A stretch of DNA of 64,000 bases from Chelonobacter sp050613185 (lineage in GTDB: Bacteria > Pseudomonadota > Gammaproteobacteria > Enterobacterales > Pasteurellaceae): the NCBI RefSeq assembly GCF_050613185.1, contig NZ_CP192511.1, forward strand, positions 2,232,001 through 2,296,000. Direction: 5' to 3'. Position numbers and translations under genes: made by a program. Of this stretch, positions 35,764 through 43,314 are shown one piece after another (position 1 is the stretch's first letter; each line of letters starts with the position of its first letter). Under the pieces are notes generated by a model. The model made no database searches, was not told the origin of the DNA, and saw only the letters and a list, made by a program, of their open reading frames with translations.

Positions 35764-36666
35764 ATGCCTAATAAAACATCCAAAATATCCTTGTTTGTAT
35801 CTAAAATATCTACATTCGTGGCGATTATTTTATTCGGTATTTTTTTGCTTCTATCTGGTATTTATACCGTTGATGAAGGTGAAAGAGCGGTCAAGTTGCG
35901 CTATGGTAAAATTATCGATATTGCTGAACCGGGATTGGGCTTTAAAATCCCGTTTATTGATTCAATTAAGAAAATTTCGGTACAAAATAAAAATGCCATT
36001 GCAAATAATGTACAGGCCTACAGCCGCGATCAACAACCTGCCGTTTTGACTGTGTCGGTCAGCTACCATATCCCGCCATCAGAGGTGAGCGCACTGTACT
36101 CTCAGTATGGTAGCGAAGAAAATATGCGTGATCGTCTTTTAACCCGGCAACTCTATACACAAATTGAAAATATTTTTGGAAAATACAATGCTATCACGGC
36201 GGTACAAGAACGACCACAGTTTGTTCAGGAGCTCAGTGATGCCGTAAAAAAAGCCGTATCTGGTCCGGTTATTATTGACGGCGTTCAAGTGGAAAATATT
36301 GATTTTTCTGATGCCTATGAGAAATCGATTGAAGACCGAATGAAAGCAGAGGTTGCCATTGCGACACGCCGCCAAAATTTGGAAACCGAAAAAATCAATG
36401 CTGAGATTGCTGTTACGCAAGCGAAAGCACAGGCTGATGCCAGATTAGCCTCTGCTCATGCCGAAGCGGAAGCTATTCGCTTAAAAGGTGCGGCTGAAGC
36501 TGAGGCAATTAAGCTAAGAGGAGAGGCGTTGCGGCAAAACCCATCGTTAGTGAATTTAACGTCTGCTGAAAAATGGAATGGTGAACTCCCTCAAACCATG
36601 ATCCCCGGTAGTAGCGTTCCTTTCTTGCAATTACCTGCAACGGCAGTCGAAAAAGCAATTCAATAG
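35764..36666 (+). CDS. SPFH/band-7 (HflC/prohibitin-like) membrane protein
   Basis: The 300-aa protein has one N-terminal transmembrane helix (about 17-36), an SPFH domain (about 36-215; YTVDEGERAVKLRYGKI...PGLGFKIPFID) and a long Ala/Glu/Arg-rich coiled coil (about 200-260) typical of oligomeric band-7 rings. Related proteins occur on ICEHin1056-type elements beside topB. The role in the ICE is unknown; HflKC relatives modulate FtsH proteolysis, and other SPFH proteins organise membrane patches. Confidence 0.85.
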   Translation: MPNKTSKISLFVSKISTFVAIILFGIFLLLSGIYTVDEGERAVKLRYGKIIDIAEPGLGFKIPFIDSIKKISVQNKNAIANNVQAYSRDQQPAVLTVSVSYHIPPSEVSALYSQYGSEENMRDRLLTRQLYTQIENIFGKYNAITAVQERPQFVQELSDAVKKAVSGPVIIDGVQVENIDFSDAYEKSIEDRMKAEVAIATRRQNLETEKINAEIAVTQAKAQADARLASAHAEAEAIRLKGAAEAEAIKLRGEALRQNPSLVNLTSAEKWNGELPQTMIPGSSVPFLQLPATAVEKAIQ

Positions 36667-36677
36667 CCCGTTACGGC

Positions 36678-36704
36678 AGCCGTCTCTAGTAAAGACGGCT
36701 TTTA
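36678..36704 (+). terminator. Intrinsic terminator after the SPFH gene
   Basis: AGCCGTCT (36678-36685) pairs with AGACGGCT (36693-36700), followed by TTTT. Confidence 0.8.
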
Positions 36705-37277
36705 CTGTGCTATCATTGTTTCATAACCCCGTTTGTAGTTTGTCGGCATCAAGCTACGCCCTACGACTGTTAAGGTACAGCGAACTCACCTTAGCAGGCA
36801 AGCCCAGATGTCCGCTAGAGCATTCTAATTGACTTGAACCTTTAGAATGTGACGCATTCTGAAACTCGGACTTCATTCCTTGCGAATGGCGAATGCATTC
36901 ATATCATCGAGGTGATCGGTTATCACCTCATCTTTTTATCAAGGTTATCACGCAAAGATCAGAATATATTGCAATCAGTGTATTCCGCTCTTTGCGTTAT
37001 CGCAGCTGTTTATCATAACCGGTGCTCGCCGGTGAAACAATGAGAGCCCTTTGTGCTTAGTAAAGCGCCTTGCTGATAATCGATTTGTGGCTACATAGTA
37101 ATCGAGGATTTATGACGGTAGTAAATAGATTTTAACGAGGATCGATGTTATTAACCGGTTCATTCGTCTCTAGCCTTACTTCAAATATGCGCCTTATTGC
37201 GCATTCCCATCATCGGCTTCATCGCCATTTCACCCGAAGCCGCTGTTTTTTCAGCGGCTTCCCTCTTTACCGCTTTT
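36705..37277 (+). other. Gene-free structured region upstream of the DUF3577 unit
   Basis: I see no convincing gene here (a 64-codon frame at 36849 lacks protein-like content and a ribosome site). Hairpins are frequent: CATTCTAA/TTAGAATG (36821-36828, 36842-36849), an 8-bp stem GAGGTGAT/ATCACCTC followed by CTTTTT (36909-36938), and GAAGCCGCTG-TTTTTT-CAGCGGCTTC (36236+1000, i.e. 37236-37261). It may encode one or more small RNAs or hold an origin of transfer. Confidence 0.45.
36909..36938 (+). terminator. Terminator-like hairpin in a gene-free region
   Basis: GAGGTGAT (36909-36916) and ATCACCTC (36922-36929) form a perfect 8-bp stem with loop CGGTT, followed by ATCTTTTT. No gene ends nearby, so it suggests an unannotated plus-strand RNA ending here. 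Confidence 0.6.
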
Positions 37278-37308
37278 TTATCATAATTTTTTGATTTTCC
37301 TATAAAAT
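37278..37308 (+). promoter_or_regulatory. Candidate promoter of the DUF3577-RadC-ArdB block
   Basis: TTATCA (37278-37283) and TATAAA (37301-37306) are spaced by 17 bases in an AT-rich stretch. A transcript from about 37314 would have a leader of nearly 300 bases ahead of the DUF3577 gene, containing nested hairpins TTAAG/CTTAA with CTATC-GTT-GATAG (37377-37404) and GTTCTC-GTA-GAGAAC (37432-37446). Confidence 0.4.
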
Positions 37309-37533
37309 AAATTGTTTCAAATACGAGAATAAAAAAGCCTTATTTTTTGGGCAAAGATACGCTTAAATGGTCCACATTAAGCCACTATCGTTGATAGCAC
37401 TTAAGCCCAAGCACCCGGTCTGAAACGTGCGGTTCTCGTAGAGAACGATGACCAGCCCAATATGCCTAGCGCACTCTGAAACAGGCAGTAAGTTTTACCT
37501 TACGAGTGTTTACTTCAAACCTACTTGTCTATT

Positions 37534-37606
37534 ACCCGAGCGGTGAACGTTTATCCCGTGTTGGGTTAGATGTTTCTCCGCTTTTTTTATTTCTGAGGAG
37601 AAACAT
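37534..37606 (+). promoter_or_regulatory. RBS-sequestering 5' leader 1 (radC-motif-like), before the DUF3577 gene
   Basis: An upstream stem ACCC (37534-37537)/GGGT (37563-37566) is followed by ATGTTTCTCC (37570-37579), which pairs perfectly over 10 bp with GGAGAAACAT (37597-37606), covering the ribosome binding site of the ATG at 37608. It is the first of five similar leaders in this block. Confidence 0.65.
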
Positions 37607-37607
37607 T

Positions 37608-38060
37608 ATGACTACCCAAACTTCAAATGATAAAGATACCATCTATTTCAACCTTCACTTAAACGGATTGGCTTACATTAACCGTATTCGCGAAGTGAAA
37701 CCGAAAAAAGGTGATAGCTTTTATGCGTGTTCGTTAGCCTTTTTGCGTGGCGATTCCGATAATACCGAATATACCTATGTTGATGTACGGGTATCCGGCG
37801 AAAAAGCGAAATCGCTTATCCAGCGCAGTGAACAAGCTTGCAAAGAGGAGAAAAAAATCTTAGCGTCTGTTACCGTCGGTGATATTTATCCTGATACCTT
37901 TGTCTATGAGAAAGGGTCAAGAAAAGGTGAAACCGGCGTAATGTTGAAAGGCCGTTTGTTACGCATTAAATCCTTAAAGATTGACGGCGTGTTAAAATAC
38001 AGTGAAGCAGCCCAAAGTAATGCACAGACTAACACAGAACAGTCCGAGGCAAATGCTTAA
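37608..38060 (+). CDS. STY4534-type ICE replication protein (DUF3577)
   Basis: The ATG at 37608 follows GAGGAGAAAC and gives 150 aa beginning MTTQTSNDKDTIYFNLHLNGLAYINRIR. The DUF3577 signatures YFNLHLNGLAYINRIREV, DSFYACSLAFLRG and YVDVRVSGEKAK are present. It looks like a small OB-fold-type protein and is annotated in relatives as an ICE replication protein; its role is not established. The frame upstream of 37608 is leader RNA, not protein. Confidence 0.82.
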   Translation: MTTQTSNDKDTIYFNLHLNGLAYINRIREVKPKKGDSFYACSLAFLRGDSDNTEYTYVDVRVSGEKAKSLIQRSEQACKEEKKILASVTVGDIYPDTFVYEKGSRKGETGVMLKGRLLRIKSLKIDGVLKYSEAAQSNAQTNTEQSEANA

Positions 38061-38087
38061 GCTGAACAACAAGCAGCATAATCAACT

Positions 38088-38113
38088 CGGTCAATATCTT
38101 CGGATATTGACCG
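38088..38113 (+). other. Intercistronic UUCG stem-loop
   Basis: An 11-bp perfect stem, CGGTCAATATC (38088-38098) with its complement (38103-38113), is closed by a TTCG tetraloop. There is no T-run, so it is more likely an RNA stability or processing element between the DUF3577 and DUF3560 genes than a terminator. Confidence 0.7.
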
Positions 38114-38141
38114 ATGTTACCTCAAGTTATTATTCATTTAC

Positions 38142-38203
38142 CCCATTGGGAATATTTTCCCATGGGAGATATTCCCCTGATTTTTTATTTTAGGAGAGTA
38201 TCT
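38142..38203 (+). promoter_or_regulatory. RBS-sequestering 5' leader 2 (radC-motif-like), before the DUF3560 gene
   Basis: The hairpin CCCAT-t-GGGAA-TATT-TTCCC-ATGGG (38142-38166) is followed by AGATATTCCCCT (38167-38178), which is almost fully complementary to AGGAGAGTATCT (38192-38203), the ribosome binding site next to the ATG at 38204. GGGAATAT (38148-38155) can instead pair with ATATTCCC (38169-38176), which would free the site. Confidence 0.75.
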
Positions 38204-38851
38204 ATGAACCTCAATACTTATGCAAAATTTGCACCGACAGTGTTTGTTGCAAAATGCCCTGAAGCGCATACGAAAGGTGACATTATCGTACTTACCAGTA
38301 AGTACGGCAAAAAAACCGAAGTAGAAGTGTTCAATCTTGTGAAACAACACGATGATTGTTACTTCTATTCGTTTGTCCGTTGTGATGGCTTAGACAGCCA
38401 AGCGCGCGCCCAAGCGAGAGCCGAGCGTTATCAAAGTTATGCGGCAAATGCCAACAAACGCAGTGAGCAACACTGGCAGGCAGCTCAAGAAGGCAGTGAC
38501 TTTTTAAGCCTTGGTGAACCGATAAAAATTGGTCACCATAGCGAGAAAAAACACCGTGCCTTAATTGAACGTAATGCCCGTCGTATGGACAATGCGGTTG
38601 CCGAAATGGACAAAGCAAAAAGCTATGACCATAAAATTACCTACTGGGAAGCGATGGCTGGCAAAATTGATTTGTCCATGCCAGAAAGTTTGGATTATTT
38701 TGCATTTGAATTGGCAAAAGCCAAGGAAAAACATCAAATATTGAAAAATGAACCCGAAAAACGTGAACACAGTTATTCACTGACTTATGCCAAAAATGCA
38801 GTTAAAGAGCTCGAGAAAAAAGTCTCATTAGCGCAGCAACTTTGGGCATAA
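38204..38851 (+). CDS. DUF3560 domain protein
   Basis: The 215-aa product from the ATG at 38204 has the DUF3560 core RAEERYQSYA-like segment (RAQARAERYQSYAANANKRSEQHWQAA), PIKIGHHSEKKHRALIERN and KAKSYDHKITYWEAMA, with helical, charged composition. The family is common on plasmids and ICEs near antirestriction genes; its function is unknown. It sits behind its own leader in the five-leader block. Confidence 0.85.
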   Translation: MNLNTYAKFAPTVFVAKCPEAHTKGDIIVLTSKYGKKTEVEVFNLVKQHDDCYFYSFVRCDGLDSQARAQARAERYQSYAANANKRSEQHWQAAQEGSDFLSLGEPIKIGHHSEKKHRALIERNARRMDNAVAEMDKAKSYDHKITYWEAMAGKIDLSMPESLDYFAFELAKAKEKHQILKNEPEKREHSYSLTYAKNAVKELEKKVSLAQQLWA

Positions 38852-38872
38852 TCACGCATTTTCCATTATTTA

Positions 38873-38930
38873 CCCACCAGGGGAATATTTCCCTGTGGGA
38901 GATATTCCCTCATTTTTGAAGGAATATTCT
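38873..38930 (+). promoter_or_regulatory. RBS-sequestering 5' leader 3 (radC-motif-like), before radC
   Basis: The hairpin CCCAC-c-AGGGGAA-TA-TTTCCCT-GTGGG (38873-38899) precedes ATATTCC (38902-38908), which pairs with GGAATAT (38921-38927) at the ribosome binding site. GGGAATAT (38881-38888) can alternatively pair with ATATTCCC (38902-38909). Confidence 0.78.
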
Positions 38931-39407
38931 ATGTCTCAATTATTAACTACAACAGAGCAATCTGTGATCAACTCAGCCCTAGCGATTTTGTCTGGCGTAA
39001 TGGAAAGTCACCCCATCTACAAAGCAGGAAGGCTTTTGATTAATGATTCTGAAATCGCTAAAAATTACCTGAAGTTGCTGCTAGGGCTTGAAGAGAGGGA
39101 ACAATTTTGTGTTCTTTTTTTGAATAACAATCAAGCATTGATTAAATCCGAAATTTTATTTTCAGGGACAATTAATGCCGCGCATATCTATCCGCGCGAA
39201 ATCGTGAAAAAAGCCCTAGAACTCAATGCAGCTGTGATCATGTTGGCTCACAACCATCCTTCTGGCAATCCCAATATCAGTGATTCTGATAGGGCAATTA
39301 CCGCGAAGATTAAGGATGCATGCGAATTAATTGATGTTCGTGTGTTAGATCACATCATTGTCGCCGGACAGGAAACCACGTCATTCGCGGAACAAGGTCT
39401 GTTATAG
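38931..39407 (+). CDS. radC: RadC family JAB-domain protein
   Basis: The ATG at 38931 gives 158 aa containing the MPN+/JAB metalloprotease-like motif MLAHNHPSGNPNISDSD (His107, His109, Asp118/120). The helix-hairpin-helix domain of chromosomal RadC is missing, as usual for ICE and plasmid copies. The biological role of this family is unresolved despite the name. The frame upstream to 38895 is leader RNA. Confidence 0.9.
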   Translation: MSQLLTTTEQSVINSALAILSGVMESHPIYKAGRLLINDSEIAKNYLKLLLGLEEREQFCVLFLNNNQALIKSEILFSGTINAAHIYPREIVKKALELNAAVIMLAHNHPSGNPNISDSDRAITAKIKDACELIDVRVLDHIIVAGQETTSFAEQGLL

Positions 39408-39431
39408 ATTCTACATTAAGAGGAAATTGAT

Positions 39432-39878
39432 ATGAAACAAGGTATTTACATCAACGGTAAAAAAGTGATTGAAATCAATGAAAACACGGTTATTCAACAA
39501 GTTTTTAGCGGTCATCCAGACTCGGTACAAGTTGCTGGCGGACAAGTTAAAAATATGATTGCAGGTAATATGACCATCTTAGGTGATGGTGCTGTTTTGG
39601 CAGCGCCAAATGCTTATCTCATCGTCGATGGGCAAGTCATTACATTGGACCAAGGCCCCACTATCCAAATTGAAGTAGTCGGTAATGTGGCGCGTATTGA
39701 GTCTGTTACAGCAGCGGTCACGGTGAACGGCAATGTCGGTCGTGCAGATACCACCAGTGGTGATATTCATGTGACAGGTGATATTGCGGGTGACGCAAAA
39801 TCGGTCTCTGGCAATATTGATTGCGACACACTGCATGGCGATGCCAATACGGTTTCAGGTAACATCAAAATCCGTTAA
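39432..39878 (+). CDS. Beta-helix (polymer-forming-like) protein, unknown
   Basis: The 148-aa product has a repetitive C-terminal half (about 75-148) of short V-x-G-N/D-V strands (VVGNVARIES, VTVNGNVGRADTTSGDIHVTGDIAGDAKSVSGNI), as in right-handed beta-helices of bactofilin- or DUF4097-like proteins. There is no signal peptide. It lies 24 bases after radC, without a leader of its own, so it is co-translated from the radC unit. The role is unknown. Confidence 0.65.
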   Translation: MKQGIYINGKKVIEINENTVIQQVFSGHPDSVQVAGGQVKNMIAGNMTILGDGAVLAAPNAYLIVDGQVITLDQGPTIQIEVVGNVARIESVTAAVTVNGNVGRADTTSGDIHVTGDIAGDAKSVSGNIDCDTLHGDANTVSGNIKIR

Positions 39879-39894
39879 TTTACTGTTATTTTTA

Positions 39895-39968
39895 CACTTC
39901 CGAAGGGAAATTCATTCCCTTCGGGAGTGGATTTCTCGCTTTCGTTCTTTTATGAAAGGAGAAATATT
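39895..39968 (+). promoter_or_regulatory. RBS-sequestering 5' leader 4 (radC-motif-like)
   Basis: The strongest hairpin of the set is CACT-t-CCGAAGGGAA / TTCCCTTCGG-g-AGTG (39895-39929). Next, ATTTCTC (39931-39937) pairs perfectly with GAGAAAT (39959-39965) over the ribosome binding site of the ATG at 39969. Confidence 0.75.
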
Positions 39969-40316
39969 ATGGGACTTTTAACCACATTTTATACCAACTC
40001 TGTCAGCCACTGCTTGCCGGAATGGGAAAATATTCTTTTCCGCTTCCGTCGCTCAGTAGAAGACAAAGACGTTTGGGAGCAGGCTCGTTACAGTGAGGAT
40101 ATACCGCACTTGGGCAATGTTTATCAAAGTCTGGTTCTTAGCAATCTGGAAAACCTGTTTTGTGAACTGAGTGGTTTGACTGAGCCGTGGGAAGAGGCTG
40201 ATATCAACTGTTTTGTGAATGGTACAGATACTCACTTCTGCATTGATGGTGAAGCAATTTGTACCGAAGCAGATTTTTTTAACGCTTTAGCGGTCTATAC
40301 CGACGAGGCAGCTTAA
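39969..40316 (+). CDS. Unknown acidic ICE protein (115 aa)
   Basis: The ATG at 39969 follows AAAGGAGAAAT. The acidic 115-aa protein (MGLLTTFYTNSVSHCLPEWE, CELSGLTEPWEEADINCFVNG) has no motif I know. Its leader and place between RadC and the ArdB-like gene suggest an establishment or antirestriction role, by association only. Confidence 0.65.
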   Translation: MGLLTTFYTNSVSHCLPEWENILFRFRRSVEDKDVWEQARYSEDIPHLGNVYQSLVLSNLENLFCELSGLTEPWEEADINCFVNGTDTHFCIDGEAICTEADFFNALAVYTDEAA

Positions 40317-40327
40317 TTTTAACTTTA

Positions 40328-40385
40328 CCCTTGTGGGAATATTCCCACAAGGGATATTCCCTCGGTTCTTAGAAGGAATATCACA
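40328..40385 (+). promoter_or_regulatory. RBS-sequestering 5' leader 5 (radC-motif-like), before the ArdB-like gene
   Basis: A perfect 26-bp palindrome (40328-40353; arms CCCTTGTGGGAAT and complement) is followed by GATATTCC (40353-40360), which pairs perfectly over 8 bp with GGAATATC (40375-40382) at the ribosome binding site of the ATG at 40386. GGGAAT in the palindrome can also pair with ATTCCC just downstream. Confidence 0.78.
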
Positions 40386-40823
40386 ATGAAAACACAAACC
40401 GTAGTTCTTGCCATCAAGTCAAATGATATGTCGGCAGATTTAAAACGTCTTGGGTTGGGTTATCTTCATCAACTCAGCTTTGAAAATGCGCTATTTTCAA
40501 ACATGGATCGCCTCTGTGCTGATTATAACGGCGGTGATTGGTCACTCTATCTTCTGCCGAACAGCGGACTTTATTTTCAGTTGGAAACTTCCGCTGATAC
40601 ATTACATCTCGTTAGTCCCGGTGGGCGCAAATATCATTTAAGTCCACAAGCGGCTTCTATGGTGGCGAATTTATATGCTTTCAGCCAACTGTCGTTTTGT
40701 TCTGCAGAATATGCGGAATTGTTTGGGCGGTTTTATCATCTGCTACGCAATTATATTTTTGGAGCTGGTGGTGAATTTCCAGCACATCCAGAATCCAGCT
40801 TAATTTATGCGTTGATTGATTGA
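40386..40823 (+). CDS. ArdB-like antirestriction protein
   Basis: This 145-aa protein matches the antirestriction (ArdB/KlcA) family pattern: MDRLCADYNGGDWSLYLLPNSGLYFQLE, LVSPGGRKYHLSPQAASMVANLYAFSQLSF, FGRFYHLLRNYI and a terminal ALID. Such proteins protect incoming DNA from type I restriction. It closes the five-leader block and is followed by a terminator. Confidence 0.85.
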   Translation: MKTQTVVLAIKSNDMSADLKRLGLGYLHQLSFENALFSNMDRLCADYNGGDWSLYLLPNSGLYFQLETSADTLHLVSPGGRKYHLSPQAASMVANLYAFSQLSFCSAEYAELFGRFYHLLRNYIFGAGGEFPAHPESSLIYALID

Positions 40824-40849
40824 AAATATTATTGTAAGTCAAAATATCA

Positions 40850-40879
40850 AGCGGCTACTCACTGGGTAGCTGCTTTTTT
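40850..40879 (+). terminator. Intrinsic terminator after the ArdB-like gene
   Basis: AGCGGCTAC (40850-40858) pairs with GTAGCTGCT (40866-40874; one G-T) and is followed by TTTTTT. Confidence 0.82.
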
Positions 40880-40992
40880 ATGTTTTTTGTTCGCCAGAAA
40901 AAAATAATAAATGCTTATTTCCAACAGTCACCATTGCTACAGTGGTATCACATCAAAACGAAGGAAGTTTCTTAATAAGTAAAGGAAAACGT

Positions 40993-42540
40993 GTGAGAGA
41001 AATACTCTTTGGTTGTGCTGAAACAACGGCTTATTATCGGCGTGTGTGTGATGTTATTTTCACCTATCGTCTGTATGAACCTTATACATTACACATCAGT
41101 GAAACAGAAGCCACATTAACATTTTTTAATTTTTTTCGATACTGCCGCAATTTAAAAACGGGGCGAATTCGTGCTGAATATTTTTCACTAAAAACGCGTC
41201 TCTGGCAAAAAGACACCTGCTATTACCATAAAGGCGATTATCGGTTTCGGCATTGTCCGGACATTCGATTATATAGTCGAAGTGGCGGTCTGCTTTATGC
41301 AATACAAGGAGCGGTTATTACTCAGTTACACCGTGATTTGCATCAAGGTATTTTTCATTCGGTGTGTGAATCATTAATTCATAAACGTTTCACCTTCTCA
41401 CCGGTGTTTAAAAATACGCTTACCCATGACAAAAGGATTATGGCTTGGCTATGGCAGCATTTTTTAGATCGCCCAGTGATTTCAATGCTGGCACGGTTAG
41501 GTTACTTCCGCTGTATGACATTGAGCTATTATGCGTTTTATCAACCGCACCTTAGCGCATTTAATCAGGTTGCAGACGATTATTCTAACTTACTTCCATT
41601 ACTACGCCATATTAAACCGCGATATTGGCGTGATCCGAATTTGTTCAGTTATGCGTATTGGGTTGATAAACTGGGGGAAGCACAACTTCATCCGAAACGA
41701 TGGAAAAAGCCCTATCATTTTCAACTTCCGCAATCTAAGGCGGAGTGGCGATGGTTGAAAAGACAGTCACATGATGTTGTCCGCCGTTGGGGTGGTGAGG
41801 ATTTGTATTATTTCGTTTCACACGGCATACAGGAAAAATTACCGGTCTGTTTAAACCATTTTCTATTCCAAAGCCACTCAATATGGCAAGATTTCGGGAC
41901 TACACAACAACAATTAGCCGTTCTCCGTCTGTTTATCCGTTTTTCCCTTCACCGTTGGCGTACCGAAGGGATTGTCCAGCTACGTGAATATTTAAAGACC
42001 CGTGCGAAAGACGAGGTTTTAGACTGCCGAGATTATTGGCTAAATTCAGTGGAAGAACAACATGTTCCCGCATCATGGGAAAATTTATTGGTGCGAAGTC
42101 GTCAGTGGCATGAAAGACTTATTAATGCTGAAAATCAGCTGCGAGATGAAAAACATCAGAGGTTACTGCAATATCATTGGACATCTTCAGTTGAAACCTA
42201 TCAATTAAAACACGTGCAATTTACCGCACTGACTTCTGGCCAAGCACTATTTAATGAAGGGCAAGACATGCATCACTGTATTTTCAGCTATGTTCAGCGT
42301 TGCATAGATAATCGCTATCGTGTGTTTTCCGTGGAATATCTGCTGGGAAATGACACGCACCGCGCAACATTGGGCTTGTACCGCACTTCTGAATCTGCCC
42401 CTTGGAAGATTGAGCAACTGAGAGGCCCGTATAACCAACCCCTTTCCACAACAATAAAAAAAATCAATCGGCTATTTTGTCAATATTTTAATCAGCAACA
42501 AGATATTGCTCCATCTAATGTGCCATTACCTCAAACCTAA
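40993..42540 (+). CDS. PcfJ-like protein
   Basis: This product of about 515 aa has the PcfJ C-terminal signature LTSGQALFNEGQDMHHCIFSYVQRC...ATLGLYRTSESAPWKIEQLRGPYNQP (about 415-505). PcfJ-like proteins are common on plasmids and ICEs; their function is unknown. I prefer the GTG at 40993, which has AAAGGA 6 bases upstream; an in-frame GTG at 40942 would add 17 residues. The N-terminal half is rich in aromatic residues and has no motif I recognise. Confidence 0.75.
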   Translation: MREILFGCAETTAYYRRVCDVIFTYRLYEPYTLHISETEATLTFFNFFRYCRNLKTGRIRAEYFSLKTRLWQKDTCYYHKGDYRFRHCPDIRLYSRSGGLLYAIQGAVITQLHRDLHQGIFHSVCESLIHKRFTFSPVFKNTLTHDKRIMAWLWQHFLDRPVISMLARLGYFRCMTLSYYAFYQPHLSAFNQVADDYSNLLPLLRHIKPRYWRDPNLFSYAYWVDKLGEAQLHPKRWKKPYHFQLPQSKAEWRWLKRQSHDVVRRWGGEDLYYFVSHGIQEKLPVCLNHFLFQSHSIWQDFGTTQQQLAVLRLFIRFSLHRWRTEGIVQLREYLKTRAKDEVLDCRDYWLNSVEEQHVPASWENLLVRSRQWHERLINAENQLRDEKHQRLLQYHWTSSVETYQLKHVQFTALTSGQALFNEGQDMHHCIFSYVQRCIDNRYRVFSVEYLLGNDTHRATLGLYRTSESAPWKIEQLRGPYNQPLSTTIKKINRLFCQYFNQQQDIAPSNVPLPQT

Positions 42541-42646
42541 AATTTTTTATCAATTTCTCGAAAACAATTAATTATTCAAATTTGTATGTGCTTTCGCCAT
42601 AGTGCGTATTGTCGGCAATGATAAATTCAGATATAGGGAGAGCGTA

Positions 42647-43309
42647 ATGATGAATAAACCGATAATTGTCTCAGCTTTTATCCTGGTATTGAGCGCATGT
42701 ACACCGCACTTACAAACCAGTGATACCAGTCAATCTTACCCATTACCGGAGTATCCGATACTGGGTTCTCAATCGATTAATCAAGAAAACATCGTATTGA
42801 ATCAGCCGTTATCGCCACCGAAGCCACAAGAACGGGTGATCACCCCAGATATTTATCAAACGACCTATACGGAGAATCCGGAAGTCGTTCGCTATGATCG
42901 CTATTTGCTGCTCGGCGCAGCTCCGCAAGGTGGGCAAAAATACCTGTTAGATCAGTTGGTCGAAGTGAATATCGCACAACGCAATAAGAAGCAATTTACG
43001 GCGACAGTTGAGCAAGGCTTTAGAGCGGCCCTGAAAGAGAGTGGTCTTCAATTGTGCAGTGGTCATTCTGATGTGAGTGTTTTGTTTTCCCGACCGCTAC
43101 CGAAAGTCCACTACCGCTTTGGTCCGATGCAATTACGCGATGCGCTACAAATGTTAGCCGGTCCAGCGTATGAGCTAACCCTGAACGACATCACCCGAAC
43201 CGTGTGTTTCAATCAACGAGATGTTCCGCAAGTGCGGTCACCAAAAGTGATTTCAACCTCGGTTGAAACCATCACACAGGTAATTGCAGAAGACGAAATT
43301 GACAATTAG
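42647..43309 (+). CDS. pilL: PilL-type lipoprotein (TIGR03748), start of the transfer operon
   Basis: From the ATG at 42647 (GGGAG 7 bases upstream) the 220-aa protein has a lipoprotein signal (MMNKPIIVSAFILVLSACTP, lipid Cys18). The C-terminal half YLLLGAAPQGGQKYLLDQLV...HYRFGPMQLRDALQMLAGPAYEL resembles the ICE PilL N-terminal/secretin-like domain. In this ICE class it heads the type IV secretion genes. Confidence 0.82.
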   Translation: MMNKPIIVSAFILVLSACTPHLQTSDTSQSYPLPEYPILGSQSINQENIVLNQPLSPPKPQERVITPDIYQTTYTENPEVVRYDRYLLLGAAPQGGQKYLLDQLVEVNIAQRNKKQFTATVEQGFRAALKESGLQLCSGHSDVSVLFSRPLPKVHYRFGPMQLRDALQMLAGPAYELTLNDITRTVCFNQRDVPQVRSPKVISTSVETITQVIAEDEIDN

Positions 43310-43314
43310 GAGGC

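Noticed and set aside
36849..37043. 64-codon open frame in the gene-free region
   Set aside because: It spans a terminator-like hairpin, has no ribosome binding site and its product has no protein-like pattern.
37400..37470. Segment with GTGCGGTTCTCG that briefly recalled a group II intron end
   Set aside because: There is no domain V hairpin of the right form, no reverse transcriptase and no interrupted gene; local hairpins fit a leader better.
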